Source: Spirogloea muscicola
Taxonomy: Eukaryota > Streptophyta > Zygnematophyceae > Spirogloeales > Spirogloeaceae
DNA length: 32,292 bases
NCBI GenBank assembly: GCA_009602725.1
Contig: WELB01000390.1
Location: 27,980-60,271, forward strand
Direction: 5' to 3'
The position numbers and the translations under genes are program-made. Below the pieces are notes generated by a model, which made no database searches, was not told where the DNA came from, and saw nothing but the letters and a program-made list of their open reading frames with translations. Shown here piece after piece: positions 1-11,589 of this stretch. Every line of letters begins with the position of its first letter. Positions within the stretch are counted from its first letter, which is position 1.

Positions 1-76
<76 letters not shown>
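1..76. other. 76-nt homopolymer A tract at the window edge
   Basis: Uninterrupted A from the first base to 76, followed abruptly by very GC-rich sequence that seems to encode part of a mitochondrial presequence. No ATG precedes that coding frame, so the tract sits where the start codon of the next gene should be. It may be an assembly or library artefact at a contig end, or a real poly(A)/poly(T) tract. It cannot be read as coding. Confidence 0.9.
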
Positions 77-1826
<1,750 letters not shown>

Positions 1827-2555
1827 GGTGTTTTGTGGGCTTACTTTCAACCTCGATTGGAGAAGCTTGCTTATGAAGGGAATAGGTCATGGCTCATGGT
1901 GCATGGAAGACAGTGTAGAGAAGCTATTCCAAGGGGGCCGATGGCTGTGAGAGCCAGCCCAAAACGAAATGGACAAGGGTCAAGGGGTTGTAGACTCCAC
2001 TGGTTGGAGCAGTGAGAATAACATAGTTGAACTCCAAGCTGGAATTGGAGCATCTGCATGCTTAAGAAGACGAGGGAAACCTCAACTTTCAAGTGGTAGC
2101 ACTCTTACCAAGAAGCCCATGCCCAGATACTTGTCCCTCCCCCCACTGTCTTTCGCTCTACAATGGCAAGAGACCGAGTTGTGTCTGCTTCATGTCTCTC
2201 AGATCCGTTTACTGGATGCTTCTTATGTCATGAAATGCGGCCTTTACTTTGCAACCTCGCTTCCAGTGGATCCTGCGTCTCCTGCATCTACCTTCACACA
2301 GTTCCCTGGTTGCCCAAAATTCTCGAGAGCTTTGCCTGTTCGCATCACTTGTGAACACAAAAGTCATCTGGCAAGACCAACAGACTAATAGTAGTGTAAG
2401 CGAAGGAGTTTTTGATGCCTTGAATCGGTTTGGTCAACCAAAAATGAGGACCAGCGGAGCTGCAATGGCAGCAGGCCGAAAATGTGATAGACAGTAGCAC
2501 TAGGTAAGCTGGCCTTGAGAAGCAAGGCCCAGGTGATTATCCAAATATTAGGTGC
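1827..2555. other. Intergenic/3' region between NDUFS8 and the HIPL-oxidase fusion gene
   Basis: No convincing coding signal; short open frames lack recognisable motifs. A copy of the dispersed element with GGCTGTGAGAG and CCAGCCC is at 1942-1960. A TGTAA at 2395-2399, about 570 nt after the NDUFS8 stop, could be the chlorophyte-type polyadenylation signal, but a chance match is possible. The genes on either side converge here. Confidence 0.5.
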
Positions 2556-5500
2556 TTATCCAACACTGACCCACCGACCATTGGATGGCACAGTTGGCCT
2601 GTTTGATGCACTGTGCACCACCACAAAGAGCAGGTAATAGCCCGGGGGGCAAATGGAGGCCGTTGGTGGGCTGGTAAAAGACGCCGAGTACCTCCCTGCT
2701 GATCTAAGTGCAAGGCTGCTAGAGGCGAGCACTAGCATCCGCTGTCCCATGTTCCGGCCGTGCGTTGCCACGCCGGGGTCAACGAGCACAACGTCTACCG
2801 AGCTGACTGGGCCCGCTGAAAAGGAGAGTGAATACGAGCTGTTGTATAAGAGGTGTTTGGGTGACAAGGTGGAATTTATGCTCGGCCGCGGTGCAAGCTG
2901 CGCCGACAAGTAGCGCGGTGAGAAGGCCTCCACTGAGAGCGGGACGCTTGACGGGTATTGCAATGGGGGCTTCTTCGTGATGGTGCTGCCCCCTGCAACT
3001 ATGACCTTCCCATCAAAGTTGAGGGTTGCGGACGCTTGATCTGGCCTGGCGATGGTGGATGGTGGCAGGACTTGGAATCTCAAAGGGCTGCCTCGCGCCT
3101 GGCTAGAGTCCAAGAGGAACGTGGTCAACAAAGGCTTATCCGTGTCATTTTGTGCTGCCAAGATACAGGAGAAGTGTCGAAGTCAGTGCTGGACAAGGCA
3201 AGCTAAAGGCTAGTGGCCAGAGCAGCTCGACTCGAGAAGGTTATCTGAAATCTTGCTGCTCTCTCGCACACAAATCGGTACTGTGATCCCAGATGGGCCT
3301 GTAGCTACTTCGCACGAGGGTGCAGTAGAGAAACCAAGTGCTCTCGTTCTCACTATGACCATTTCTGGAGAATCAAGAGTTCTCAGCTATACCTGCTGAA
3401 CCAGAGGAAGCGCCATTGATGAAGAGGACTGTGCCATCGGGCAAAAGGACGGTGCTGAACATGGTGCGTGGCCCGGGCATTTTCTCATATGTCCACGCTG
3501 GTGATGCGTCACTGAGCTGGAGAGTGCCGCATGAAGCTGTGGCTGGGAATCCGCCTCCGCAGACCATGATGACTGCAGCATAATCAGCTGCAGCATCCAG
3601 TGGGAGCATGAAGCTGCCAGAAGCATAGGGGCTGGTCCTTGACTGAGAAGTGAGGTTCCCGCCGATAGGAATATTGGGCAAGACACGGGTGCAGTTGCCG
3701 TTTCCAGCACCGATGTCTAGCTCACAAGCCTGGGGCGCAGGCGTTGCAAAGCGTCACTATTACAATTTCACTGTCATACACAGAGCAGACAGCGAGCTTC
3801 AAAGCAGACAGTGAGCTTCATATGGACACAGAAAGGCAGGATGGCTAGTGAAGACCGAATGCAGGGAGAACTGAACAATGATGCTGAATTGATACAAGCT
3901 TGTGAGCTTCTTAGCACCTTGGTATTGACCAGCAGAAAGATGTTGCCATTGGGAAGAAGGTGCACGATGGGATAGAGGTCGTAGAACCCGTCCATGAGGA
4001 GGAGTGGAATGGGGTGCGTGTTGGACCTCTCAAGAGGTCTCTGCTTCCAAAGCAGCTCATATGAGAAGCTTGTTGCAGTGAACGAGTCCGTGTCGCTGTT
4101 CATCCCCTCACCACCGACAAAAACCATGTTGCCATCCTGCAGCCTCTGTGCGGATGAAAATAGCCTGTTGACTAGCCCACAGGCAGCAAGTGAGCGACCA
4201 GCTTTTGACCTTGCAGTGGTTTTCACGGCTTTGGTGCCATTGACATGAATAAGCTTAACTTCAAGTGGTCTGAGCATCTGTCATGTATATATGAGCCCGA
4301 GTCAACAAGGGACACAGCATGGAAACTGACAATCTGCTTTGGCTGACCTTCTTGTCCTGAGGGCCTGCTCTGTGAGATTGAAGTCGGCGGAGCCATATGG
4401 CAGCGGTTCAAAGCTACGAAGCGCATACCAGCCCTTGGGATCAGAGCCGTTCCCAATGCCACCAGCAATGAGCACAACTCCATCGGATGTTGTGTGGCCG
4501 CAGGCTCCGTACGTGTTTGTCATGGGCCCATGGAGGCCGCGTGCCTGTATAGCAGTCATCCAGTCAATAATAGTTGCAAGGCTCACAAGACCGAACACTG
4601 TCATTCAGTATATGCAAGTTGCAGACAGGCTTAGGAATTTCAGATTTAACATTAAAAAAGCCCACGAACCTGGAAAGTGGTGGTGCTGAACTCCACCGCA
4701 TGAGCAAAGCGGGAGTCGTCACCACTAGTCATGATGCCTGATTCGACGATGTCGGTGCGATCAACAAAGACGATGGTGTTGAACCGTGTCAGCACAGCCA
4801 GGGTGCCGGAGATGCCAATGTTGTCGTTGAGCACTGTGAAGCTGGTGGTGAGTGGAGGAGGAGGAGGAGGGCTGTTGGGGGGCGGGGAAGGTGGAGGAGG
4901 GTGGGGCCTGGGAGGTGGCGGCGGAGGAGGAGAACTGGGAGGGGGCCTAGGAGGCTGCGGCGGAGGAGGGGACCTGGGAGGGGGCCTCGGGGGGTGCAGC
5001 AGCGGAGGGGGGGAGCTTGGAGGCACACTGTTGGGCGGCATGCCCGCAGGAGACCTCGCTGGCGGCGGGGGCTGCCCAGCGCAGCTGGGGATGCCACAGC
5101 GGTCGTGGACAACGATCTTGTACACGCCGCTAGGCATTAGTATGTAAGGGTCGCCCAGGTAGTCTTCCCCCCAGCTGTGAAGCTCTGGCACCGAGAGCGG
5201 CGTGTTGAGCGTGTGGACGAACGGGATGCTGAGTGTGATCTCCTGAGCAGCGTAGAATCTGACAGACTGCGTCGCCATGGTTGTCCACCGCCGTTGTCCG
5301 GGTCCGCTCGTGTCGGTCGCAATCCACAACGCTCCGTATTGGTCGGCATAGAAGTACTTGCCAACGTAGCAGGGGATTCGTGGCGAGCGGTAGACAGGCC
5401 CGCCGATGATCGCAGCTTCTGTGATTGTGACGTGTGGGTCCGAGTGGGTGTACGTTGCCTTCGGCCACTGCCGACAGACAAACCGAACAGGTGAGCTCAC

Positions 5501-8175
5501 TTTGCAGAGTCATAATTTTCTGGACATGCTCGACTGCTTGACTGAAGCACGAGCAAAGTAATAAAGACTGCTTTCACTGAGGAGCTCCCACCTTGAGTGT
5601 CCCAAAGATGCGGCGGGGATCAGTCAAGCCGCCAGGTGGGGCGTGCTTATCATAAGCGGCAATCTTTGTGAAGTTCTGCGTGCCTGTGCCCCCGCCATAG
5701 AAGCTGTCCTAGTTAGGTCCACACCCTGCCTGATAGTCTGATCTACTTGCTTGCTGATTGCAGGTGGGGTGCCTAGCAGAAGGCAGCGCCGTGGCATTGC
5801 AAGTCCTTGCCAGCAAAGCCCCTGCCAGGATGGGCTTCGTATGCACCTTCAAACATGCGCCACCCGTAATTGCCTCCTGCCTCGATGACGTCAACCTCCT
5901 CAACGGTGTCCTGGTTTGCATTTGACGTCATGGTGGCAGCGTGAGCGATGTGTGAGGGACCAATTGAGGCAGTAATTGCACCAGCGACATTGTTATATTG
6001 TCAAGTTGGAGCGAGCAGATATTTGTTTAACAAGTCGAAGCAGTCCACTGTTTGGGAAGCATGTGGCGGACGTGACTAGCCATCAGACCTGCCCAACATC
6101 AGCACAGAGGAAGTCGTCGTTGTCGCGGTCGAAGACGCAGCCCCAGGGGTTGCGAAGGCCGAGCGCGTATATTTCTGGGCGGATGCCTGGGACACCCACA
6201 AACGGGTTGTCTGGCGGTATACTGTACGGCTTCGAATTGGTGTACCCGTCCACATCCAGCCGCAATATCTTGCCAAGAAAGGTCGTCCCCCGCTGAGCAA
6301 AGTTGAAAAGGTCGCCAGTTCCACCTCCATCGCCAGACATGTAGTACATGTACGGCTCCCGCACAGTGCGGCGAAATAGTATGTGGCCGCCGTTGTGATT
6401 CAGGTACGGCCTAAGCAAAGGCCAAGCCACCAGGCTCAGGATGCAGATTAGCGCGGCCGCAGTCTGCATGCGATGTTTGGCAATTGCGCTCGCCTCACCT
6501 CGCGAATGTGAGGAGTCGCCGGACCTCCACTTTGATAGCCACTGTTGCAGTCTCCGGGTTGGGGCCTGCATTGTACTCGGCGACAATGGTGTTTGCCTCA
6601 CACTTTGGCTGCAGCAAGATTCCAAGTCCAGGATATGGCATGTGGCACTCATTGACCTCATTGCACTCGCACGGCCCTTGGCAGTCGGGGTGCTTGGTGC
6701 CGTTGCAGATGTATGAGACAAAGAAGCTGCCATTGACGAGGTAGTCTGGATGCAGCGCAAAGCCCAAGAGACCCCGCTCGCCATTGAAGGTGACCCGATT
6801 CCTGAGGTCTAGAAACTGCGCCAGGAAGCGAGAGAGTGGTCAAGCGGACGTATCGATGAGACGGCAGTCGTGGGGTGGTTATCGTGGCCTTGCCGAAGGG
6901 CCAGAAGTGCTTGCTCGCTGTCGAGCAGCGGTGTCAGATGCAGAATCTGGGCTTTGCTTTATCGGTCATGGCTTACTTACAAGGGACATGTTGCCAAACT
7001 TCTGCCCGCTGCCCTCCGGCGGAATCTGCGCAAGGTACACAGCACCCTTTCGCGTGTGCAGGAAGACACGGTTTGTGCCGTCGGGATGTGGTAGCATGCC
7101 CAGGTAGTATCCATCATCAACGCGGTCGATGCAGACGTTCGGCAGTGCCGGGGCTGAGTTGCTTGGTGGCGGCGGCACATATGGAGGAGGCGGTGGCGCA
7201 GGGGGCAGGGGCCCGTTGGGATCATATGGTACGCCGCTGAAGCAGCGCGCCTCGTACGGTGATGCGCAAAAGTCAAGCCGGAACGCTTCCAGTGTTGGGT
7301 ACGCATCGCTCAAGCGGAATGGCACCGCGCTCGGCGGCGCATCGGGCTGGTCCTGTTGCGCCTGCAGGTATTGGACGTGGAAGGGCGAGAAGGAGATGAC
7401 GAGGCCCGCGCACGCCGTGTAGGCGGCATCGCAGTAGCTCCCCAAGCACAGCAGCGGCAAAGCGCGAGTAGCCCCAACTTCTGAGTCAAACAGGTGCGCG
7501 GCCCACGGGTCACATTGCTGCAGAGACAGTGCGCCGACTAGAGTCATTCAGCGCGGGGTTCGGACGTGCAAGCCAGAGGTCCACTGGCCGCCAGAATCAG
7601 GTGTTGGCTTGGGAGGGCGGCAACTAGCAGAGCTTACAGCGCAAGTGGCGCGCTGCAGGAAGGCCTGGCAAGCATGGACATCGCCAGCGCCGCCCAGAAA
7701 GTGCATAATGTTGAGCTGCTGCTGCAGGGCCACATCCGCGGCGTAGTTGCAGCAGCCGAGGTCGGCGTACGCGCCGCCGTAGAGCTGCATGCAGAAGGGC
7801 CCCGCAGGAGACTGCGGCACCGGCCCCGCTGCCGGCGTAGCCAGAGCCGCAAGCGGGTGAGGACGGTGTTAGTGGAGGTGCAGGCATTGCAAGTGGCTCC
7901 CTGCGAGATCAACTGGCTGGCTTTTACAGCCGCTCTTACTGTATTAGCAGCAGCATTCTTTTTCTGAAATCCATTCTCTCACGCTCCCAGCTAAAGCCCA
8001 GACGGTCGTGATATCTTTGTTTGAGAGCTGCGGCAGCGGCTCGCTCACAGAAGTCCTCGCAGATGGGGTGCGCCAGGACGCCGACGAGCAGCAGCGCTGC
8101 GGCCAGCGCGCAGGCAGGCCAGCTCCAGCCTGCGGGTGCTACGCGGCTACTGCCGCTCCGCTGCTGAGGCGCCAT
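2556..8175 (-). CDS. HIPL-type glucose/sorbosone dehydrogenase fused to a glyoxal-oxidase-like domain (1,275 aa)
   Basis: Predicted secreted wall or surface protein. Exons, in minus order: 8175-8049, 7828-7638, 7517-6981, 6815-6499, 6410-6089, 5910-5847, 5683-5592, 5467-4670, 4544-4348, 4164-3918, 3729-3393, 3154-2556; total 3,828 nt. Start MAPQQRSG matches MAPRRRGG of the paralogue at 24789. Order: signal peptide (about 1-37, hydrophobic ALAAALLLVGVLA); HHIP/folate-receptor-like Cys-rich domain (about 40-200); PPPPP hinge; GSDH (about 285-680) with the conserved NHNGG His, GDGGGTGD, GLRNPWGCVFD and CADVGQ; Ser/Pro linker (about 683-755); oxidase-like beta-propeller and DUF1929 (about 757-1275) ending RWVSVG. 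GSDH proteins are PQQ-dependent sugar oxidoreductases; the alga's substrate is unknown. Linker and oxidase N-terminus share one exon, which argues for a real fusion. Radical-copper ligands look lost. Exons 6-7 are the least certain. Confidence 0.85.
4850..5070 (-). other. Ser/Pro-rich (extensin-like) linker between the two enzyme-like halves
   Basis: Within exon 8 of the fusion gene, about 70 residues of SPPPP, PRPPP and PPPSPPP blocks separate the last GSDH strand (VYKIVVHDRCGIPSC) from the oxidase N-terminus (TTSFTVLNDNIGISGTLAVL). Such stretches are typically hydroxylated and glycosylated in green algal extracellular matrix proteins. The opposite strand has an open glycine-rich frame that is only a shadow. 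The homologous tract in the paralogue (about 27840-28150) is longer and ends in a stop. Confidence 0.8.
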
Positions 8176-8420
8176 TTCGCCCTCGCCACCGGAATGCTTG
8201 CGATGCTGCCCAGACCCGACTTCGGAGTCGAGGGGCAGGCCAGCCCGTGAGCCACAGCTGCCGGGCCGCCGCCCCACTTGGTCACCAGCTCTGCCGTCTG
8301 AAATCCCGCTTCCGTCTCTCGCTCCTCCCTCAGCTCAAGCTGCAGCTGGGCTCCTCATCTCCCGCCTCCATCCTCCGGCTCCTCACTCGCTGCGGCCTCC
8401 GGGCCAGGGTCCGGCGCGCC
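8176..8420. other. 5' flank of the fusion gene
   Basis: GC-rich sequence upstream (on the minus strand) of the MAPQQ start. The reading frame stays open to 8277 with an earlier ATG, but the paralogue supports the start at 8175, so this is more likely 5' UTR. No TATA box or other recognisable promoter element was found. Confidence 0.4.
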
Positions 8421-8469
8421 CTCTCTCTCCCTCTCTCTCTCTCCCCCTCTCCCTCTCTATCTCTCTCTC

Positions 8470-8527
<58 letters not shown>

Positions 8528-8556
8528 CCCCCCCCCTCTCTCTCCCTCCCTCCCCC
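8421..8556. repeat. (CT)n microsatellite with C runs
   Basis: Nearly pure CT dinucleotide repeat, interrupted by C and AT/GT units, starting right after CCGGCGCGCC and ending in poly-C blocks. The single ambiguous base (N) at 8564 follows it directly, so the repeat length is probably not exact. It is GA-rich on the strand of the fusion gene, about 250-380 nt upstream of its start codon, where GA tracts often sit in promoters or 5' UTRs. Confidence 0.95.
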
Positions 8557-9300
8557 ACATCTCNCCCACCCCGCGCCGACACGAGCAACACCATCCCCCG
8601 AGGGTGGCGCCGGCGCCTTTCGCCAGCGCGCATCCCAGCAAGGCGCCGCCAAGATCCCCGTTCCCACTGAGAACCCTCCACTCGACATTGCTGGCGTGGA
8701 GACCAAGTTGCCTCTCACCAGCCAGGAGAGTCGAGATGCTCTGCCTACGTGTTCACCATCTGGCAATCTCATCATGCAGTGGAAACGAGTGTTGGGGACG
8801 GCGGCATAATGCGCCCTGGCCCCAGGACCTGCGGCGCGGATTGGGGGCCGCAAATCTGCCACGGTTGCAGGATCGCAGCTCATGACAAGGAAAGGACGGG
8901 CCGCGTGTGCACGTGGACCAGCACGGGCCTGTCGCGACGCGCCGGCCCCCTCCCTCCGTCAGGGTCGAGAGGCATCTTCGACGCGGCGCGGGGCTGGGCG
9001 GACGGCCAAAACGATGCCGTTCGCATCTGCCACACCGCCGCCGCCGCAAGGGCGAGTCTCCCCGGCCCGGGGTATGGGGTTTAGCAGTCTGTCCCAGGCT
9101 GCCCTGAGCTCAGTCGGGCACTGCAGCTGTAACAACCCCACGCTCCTACACACACAATTGAAGGTGAGTTGTCCTCAAATTCGGCTGCATGGGCTTCAGG
9201 AGCCAACCCCCGACACGGCGAAGCACTCGCGCATCGGCGCAGCGGAAGCCTAAGCCCTGTGGCGCCGCCGTCAGGCAGCGTCTCCATCTCCTGGGCACCA
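8557..9300. other. GC-rich region with no recognised gene
   Basis: Open frames occur on both strands but are Arg/Pro/Gly-rich, as expected of GC-rich non-coding DNA. No domain, start context or splice pattern was recognised. It separates the fusion gene from the repeat graveyard that begins near 9300. Confidence 0.5.
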
Positions 9301-9325
9301 GCAAGCAGCGAGCCCACCAAGAAGA

Positions 9326-9740
9326 ACGTGCTCGCCCATAGAGAAGAAAGTGCTCGCCCATTGAGAATAGGGGCTGGAACAACCAGCCCGAAAAAGAATG
9401 AACAGAGAGAAGAGGGGCTGGCAAAGCCAGCTCAAAAAGAATGGACAATGTCCAAAGCCAAGGAAAGAGGTGCCGAAAAAGAGAAAGGGCTCGCCCATAG
9501 AGAAGAGGGGCTGGCAAGGACCTGCCACGGACGCCTCGGAGCGCAGCGAGCCGGCAGCGATCTGCCGGCGACGGGCTGCGGCATCAGGCAGCGGGGGAAA
9601 GACGCTTCCAGGCGGAGAGGTGGCAGCAGCAGGGCTGCGCCTCCGCTGCGCCTCTCTCTCAGCTTCACCGAACCGAAGAAAGTGCTCGCCCATTGAGGAT
9701 AGAGAAGAAGTGGTAGTCCCATTGAGGATAGGGGGAACTC
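9326..9740 (-). repeat. Cluster of the dispersed GGGCGAGC/GGGCTGG..CCAGCCC hairpin module
   Basis: At least four copies of the module, reading on the plus strand as GCTCGCCCAT(A/T)GAG followed by GGGGCTGG and CCAGC: near 9330-9378, 9405-9440, 9488-9520 and 9683-9735. The second continues into AAAAAGAATGGACAATGTCC and a segment shared with copies at about 10530-10612 and 16675-16725. In the flanking retroelement copies this module follows the terminal stop codon, so it is probably part of their 3' tail. Confidence 0.75.
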
Positions 9741-9930
9741 CCCGTCCGGTCTCGGCCCTAGACTCTTTAGGAGATCTCCGACGAGACCCAGAGGCGGCGG
9801 CCATAGCACGGCCCGCTCGAAAGCCCCGTGAACATCATTCGCCAGGGCCGCGAATTCATCACCAACCGGGTGATCGGCATATTTTCGCTCCTTGCCCCGG
9901 GCCGCAAAACGGTGCCGGAAAAGAAAAACT
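9740..9930 (-). mobile_element. Retroelement C-terminal fragment, internally deleted
   Basis: On the minus strand the frame reads ARGKERKYADHPVGDEFAAL and DVHGAF, then jumps to the AAASGS part of the same conserved C-terminal domain, so roughly 50 residues are missing. It is followed toward lower coordinates by the hairpin tail. The intact order is seen at 22105-22549. Non-functional remnant. Confidence 0.65.
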
Positions 9931-10195
9931 ACACACCAGGACACGAAATGGTGGGGAAGGCCCAGCCCGAGGGGCGGGCTACACGAGGGTCCAGGGTGGA
10001 CGCCGAGCCACCGGGGCCCTGTGCGGGACCCACCTGGCAAGGCCTGGTCGGTTAAGGTCCAAGCAGGTAAGCGGTGACAGCGTTCACTGGTAAGCGTTCG
10101 CTGGTTAGCGTTCAGAAGCCGGTGGGAATGTTACAGCAGCCCCTGAGAAAAACGACATCTCCAGCATTAGAAGGACGCTTCCAGGAAAGAAGGAA

Positions 10196-10235
10196 AGGGC
10201 GCGCCCATAGAGAAGAGGGGCTGGCAGGACCTGCT
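10196..10235 (-). repeat. Dispersed hairpin module copy
   Basis: Reads GCGCGCCCATAGAGAAGAGG then GGCTGGCAGGACCTG, matching the clustered copies near 9490. It abuts the next retroelement fragment, which lies in the opposite orientation, so two truncated copies are joined here. Confidence 0.65.
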
Positions 10236-10612
10236 CCAGCGGCTTGCCCGTCAGGCCATTCACCGGCGGCCGGGTCAGCCAGGGGCGCTGCACGGCTTCA
10301 ACGCCGCTGGTTCGCTCGCCCAGGTATTCCGAATGCGCCTGGCGTTTCGTTTCAACGCTCCCTTGCCTACGCCGTCCACACGCGAGCGGGCCGTGCTATG
10401 GCCGCCGCCTCAGGGTCTCGTCGGAGTGCCTCTTTCCCTGCAGCGAGTCCCTCAGACCTGATGTTGCTCACCCGTGGGCACTGAGCTTCCCTTTGCATCG
10501 TCTTGTGTTTTGTAATGTTGTCCTTTTCCGGCTCCTCTTTCTTTGGCTTTGGACATTGTCCTCTTTTTGGGCTGGCTTTCCAGCCCCTCTTCACTATGGG
10601 CGAGCACTTTCT
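10236..10612 (+). mobile_element. Retroelement 3'-end fragment with tail
   Basis: Encodes, across one frameshift, the end of the conserved C-terminal domain: FNAAGSLAQVFRMRLA-like codons (about 10290-10350), then HTRAGRAMAAASGSRRSASF and SDLMLLTRGH with a stop at 10482-10484. The tail holds TTTTGTAATG (a TGTAA signal near 10513), GGACATTGTCC and the hairpin module at 10569-10612. The domain-stop-tail order is the same as in 22105-22690, which defines the 3' end of this family. Truncated at its 5' end. Confidence 0.75.
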
Positions 10613-11040
10613 TCCAGGAGAGGGCCAACTCATGACCCCGTTACCAGGACACTTGTAAGGCTAGACTTGGCCTTCTTTCAATGATGCGCACTGCGCGCCT
10701 TCTCTGCTAGAGGACTTTCGTATATTTGGACAATCGAAGGCCGATATGGCCAAGTACAAAGGCAAGCACATCTAATGACGTAGCAGCTAGCATCTAGCAG
10801 CTTCTGGAGCTGCTAGAGGTGTGGGGCAGCAGCAGTGGCAGGCGGAATGGAGGGGGGTGGGGGGAAATGTCCTAGATGGGACTTTCCACCATCTGGGCAG
10901 CACTGCCACCGAAGGGCGATAATCCCGGGCACCTGAGCCTGGCGGCGACGCCGCCACGGCCACCGCGGGGCGGAGATTTAGCGGCACCGCGTCAGGGACC
11001 CTGCAGTACAGAAGAGAGACGTTTCCAGGAGCTTTAGGCT
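10613..11040. other. Repeat-rich spacer with fragments shared elsewhere
   Basis: No gene seen. 10670-10715 resembles the 3'-terminal sequence found at 11390-11450. The 20-mer ATGGCCAAGTACAAAGGCAA at 10745-10764 recurs exactly at 18823-18842. The rest, including a G-rich patch near 10850-10865, is unassigned. Confidence 0.5.
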
Positions 11041-11049
11041 ACGGCGTGA

Positions 11050-11455
11050 AGTGGTCCTCCCTGATCCAGCATCTGGCCCGGCTGGTTGATGCGCGTCGTC
11101 GAAGTCGGGGGGGCAGCTTGGGCCACTCCAGCATTCCGCAGGCCTTAGTTGCATATTATAGAATGCGGCTCTCGCTTAGTTTGCAGCGCTCGAAGCATTG
11201 GCTCTTCATCAATGTGCAGGGCGTGCTCTAAGTCAGGCCTGCGGCTTTCGCGGTGGCGCTCCAGCTCCCCAAGTTAGCTTGTCAGATTTGTTTGCGCTCA
11301 CCCGTGGGTACTAATGTCATCTTAGGTACTTTAGATTAGGTCTCCGTGTTATGTAGCCTTGTTTAGTCTGCACTCGACTCTGCCTGAACAATGTATTGGC
11401 TTGAATTGGCCTCCCTTTCAATTCATGCGCCCCGCGCGCCTTCTCTCTTCCAGGA
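11050..11455 (+). mobile_element. Retroelement 3' end and 3' UTR, copy in + orientation
   Basis: The first part resembles degraded C-terminal coding sequence (LARLVDARRR then RMRLSLSLQRS-like codons at 11070-11200). From about 11200 the sequence closely matches the reverse complement of 16715-16985, including GCTCACCCGTGGGTACTAAT, TGAACAATGTATTGGCTTGA and CATGCGCCCCGCGCGCCTTC. This block is the non-coding end of the family. Partial copies are near 10670, 15064 and 17758. Confidence 0.75.
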
Positions 11456-11471
11456 GAAAAGAATGAAGATA

Positions 11472-11522
11472 TTGCTCGCCCAGAAAAAGAGGGGCTAGCA
11501 AAGCCAGCCCTGTAAAGAATGG
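11472..11522 (-). repeat. Dispersed hairpin module copy
   Basis: Reads GCTCGCCCAGAAAAAGAGG then GGCTAGCAAAGCCAGCCCTG followed by AAAGAATGGG: the same arrangement as near 9411, with single-base changes. Confidence 0.7.
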
Positions 11523-11589
11523 GATCATAGAGGAGAGGACTCCATCTCCTAAATCAGACAGTCTCGGCAGACGCTGCAATCCACATTCT

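Noticed and set aside
4731-5147. Glycine-rich 138-codon open frame on the plus strand
   Set aside because: It is the exact complement of the Pro-rich linker exon of the fusion gene and has no start context or homologue in the second copy.
8176-8277. Upstream ATG extending the fusion protein by 34 residues
   Set aside because: The paralogue's MAPRRRGG start aligns with MAPQQRSG at 8175, directly before the hydrophobic signal segment.
8136-8885. Long Ser/Leu-repeat frames over the microsatellite
   Set aside because: The (CT)n repeat has no stop codons in any frame and the frames contain the ambiguous base; nothing else supports coding.
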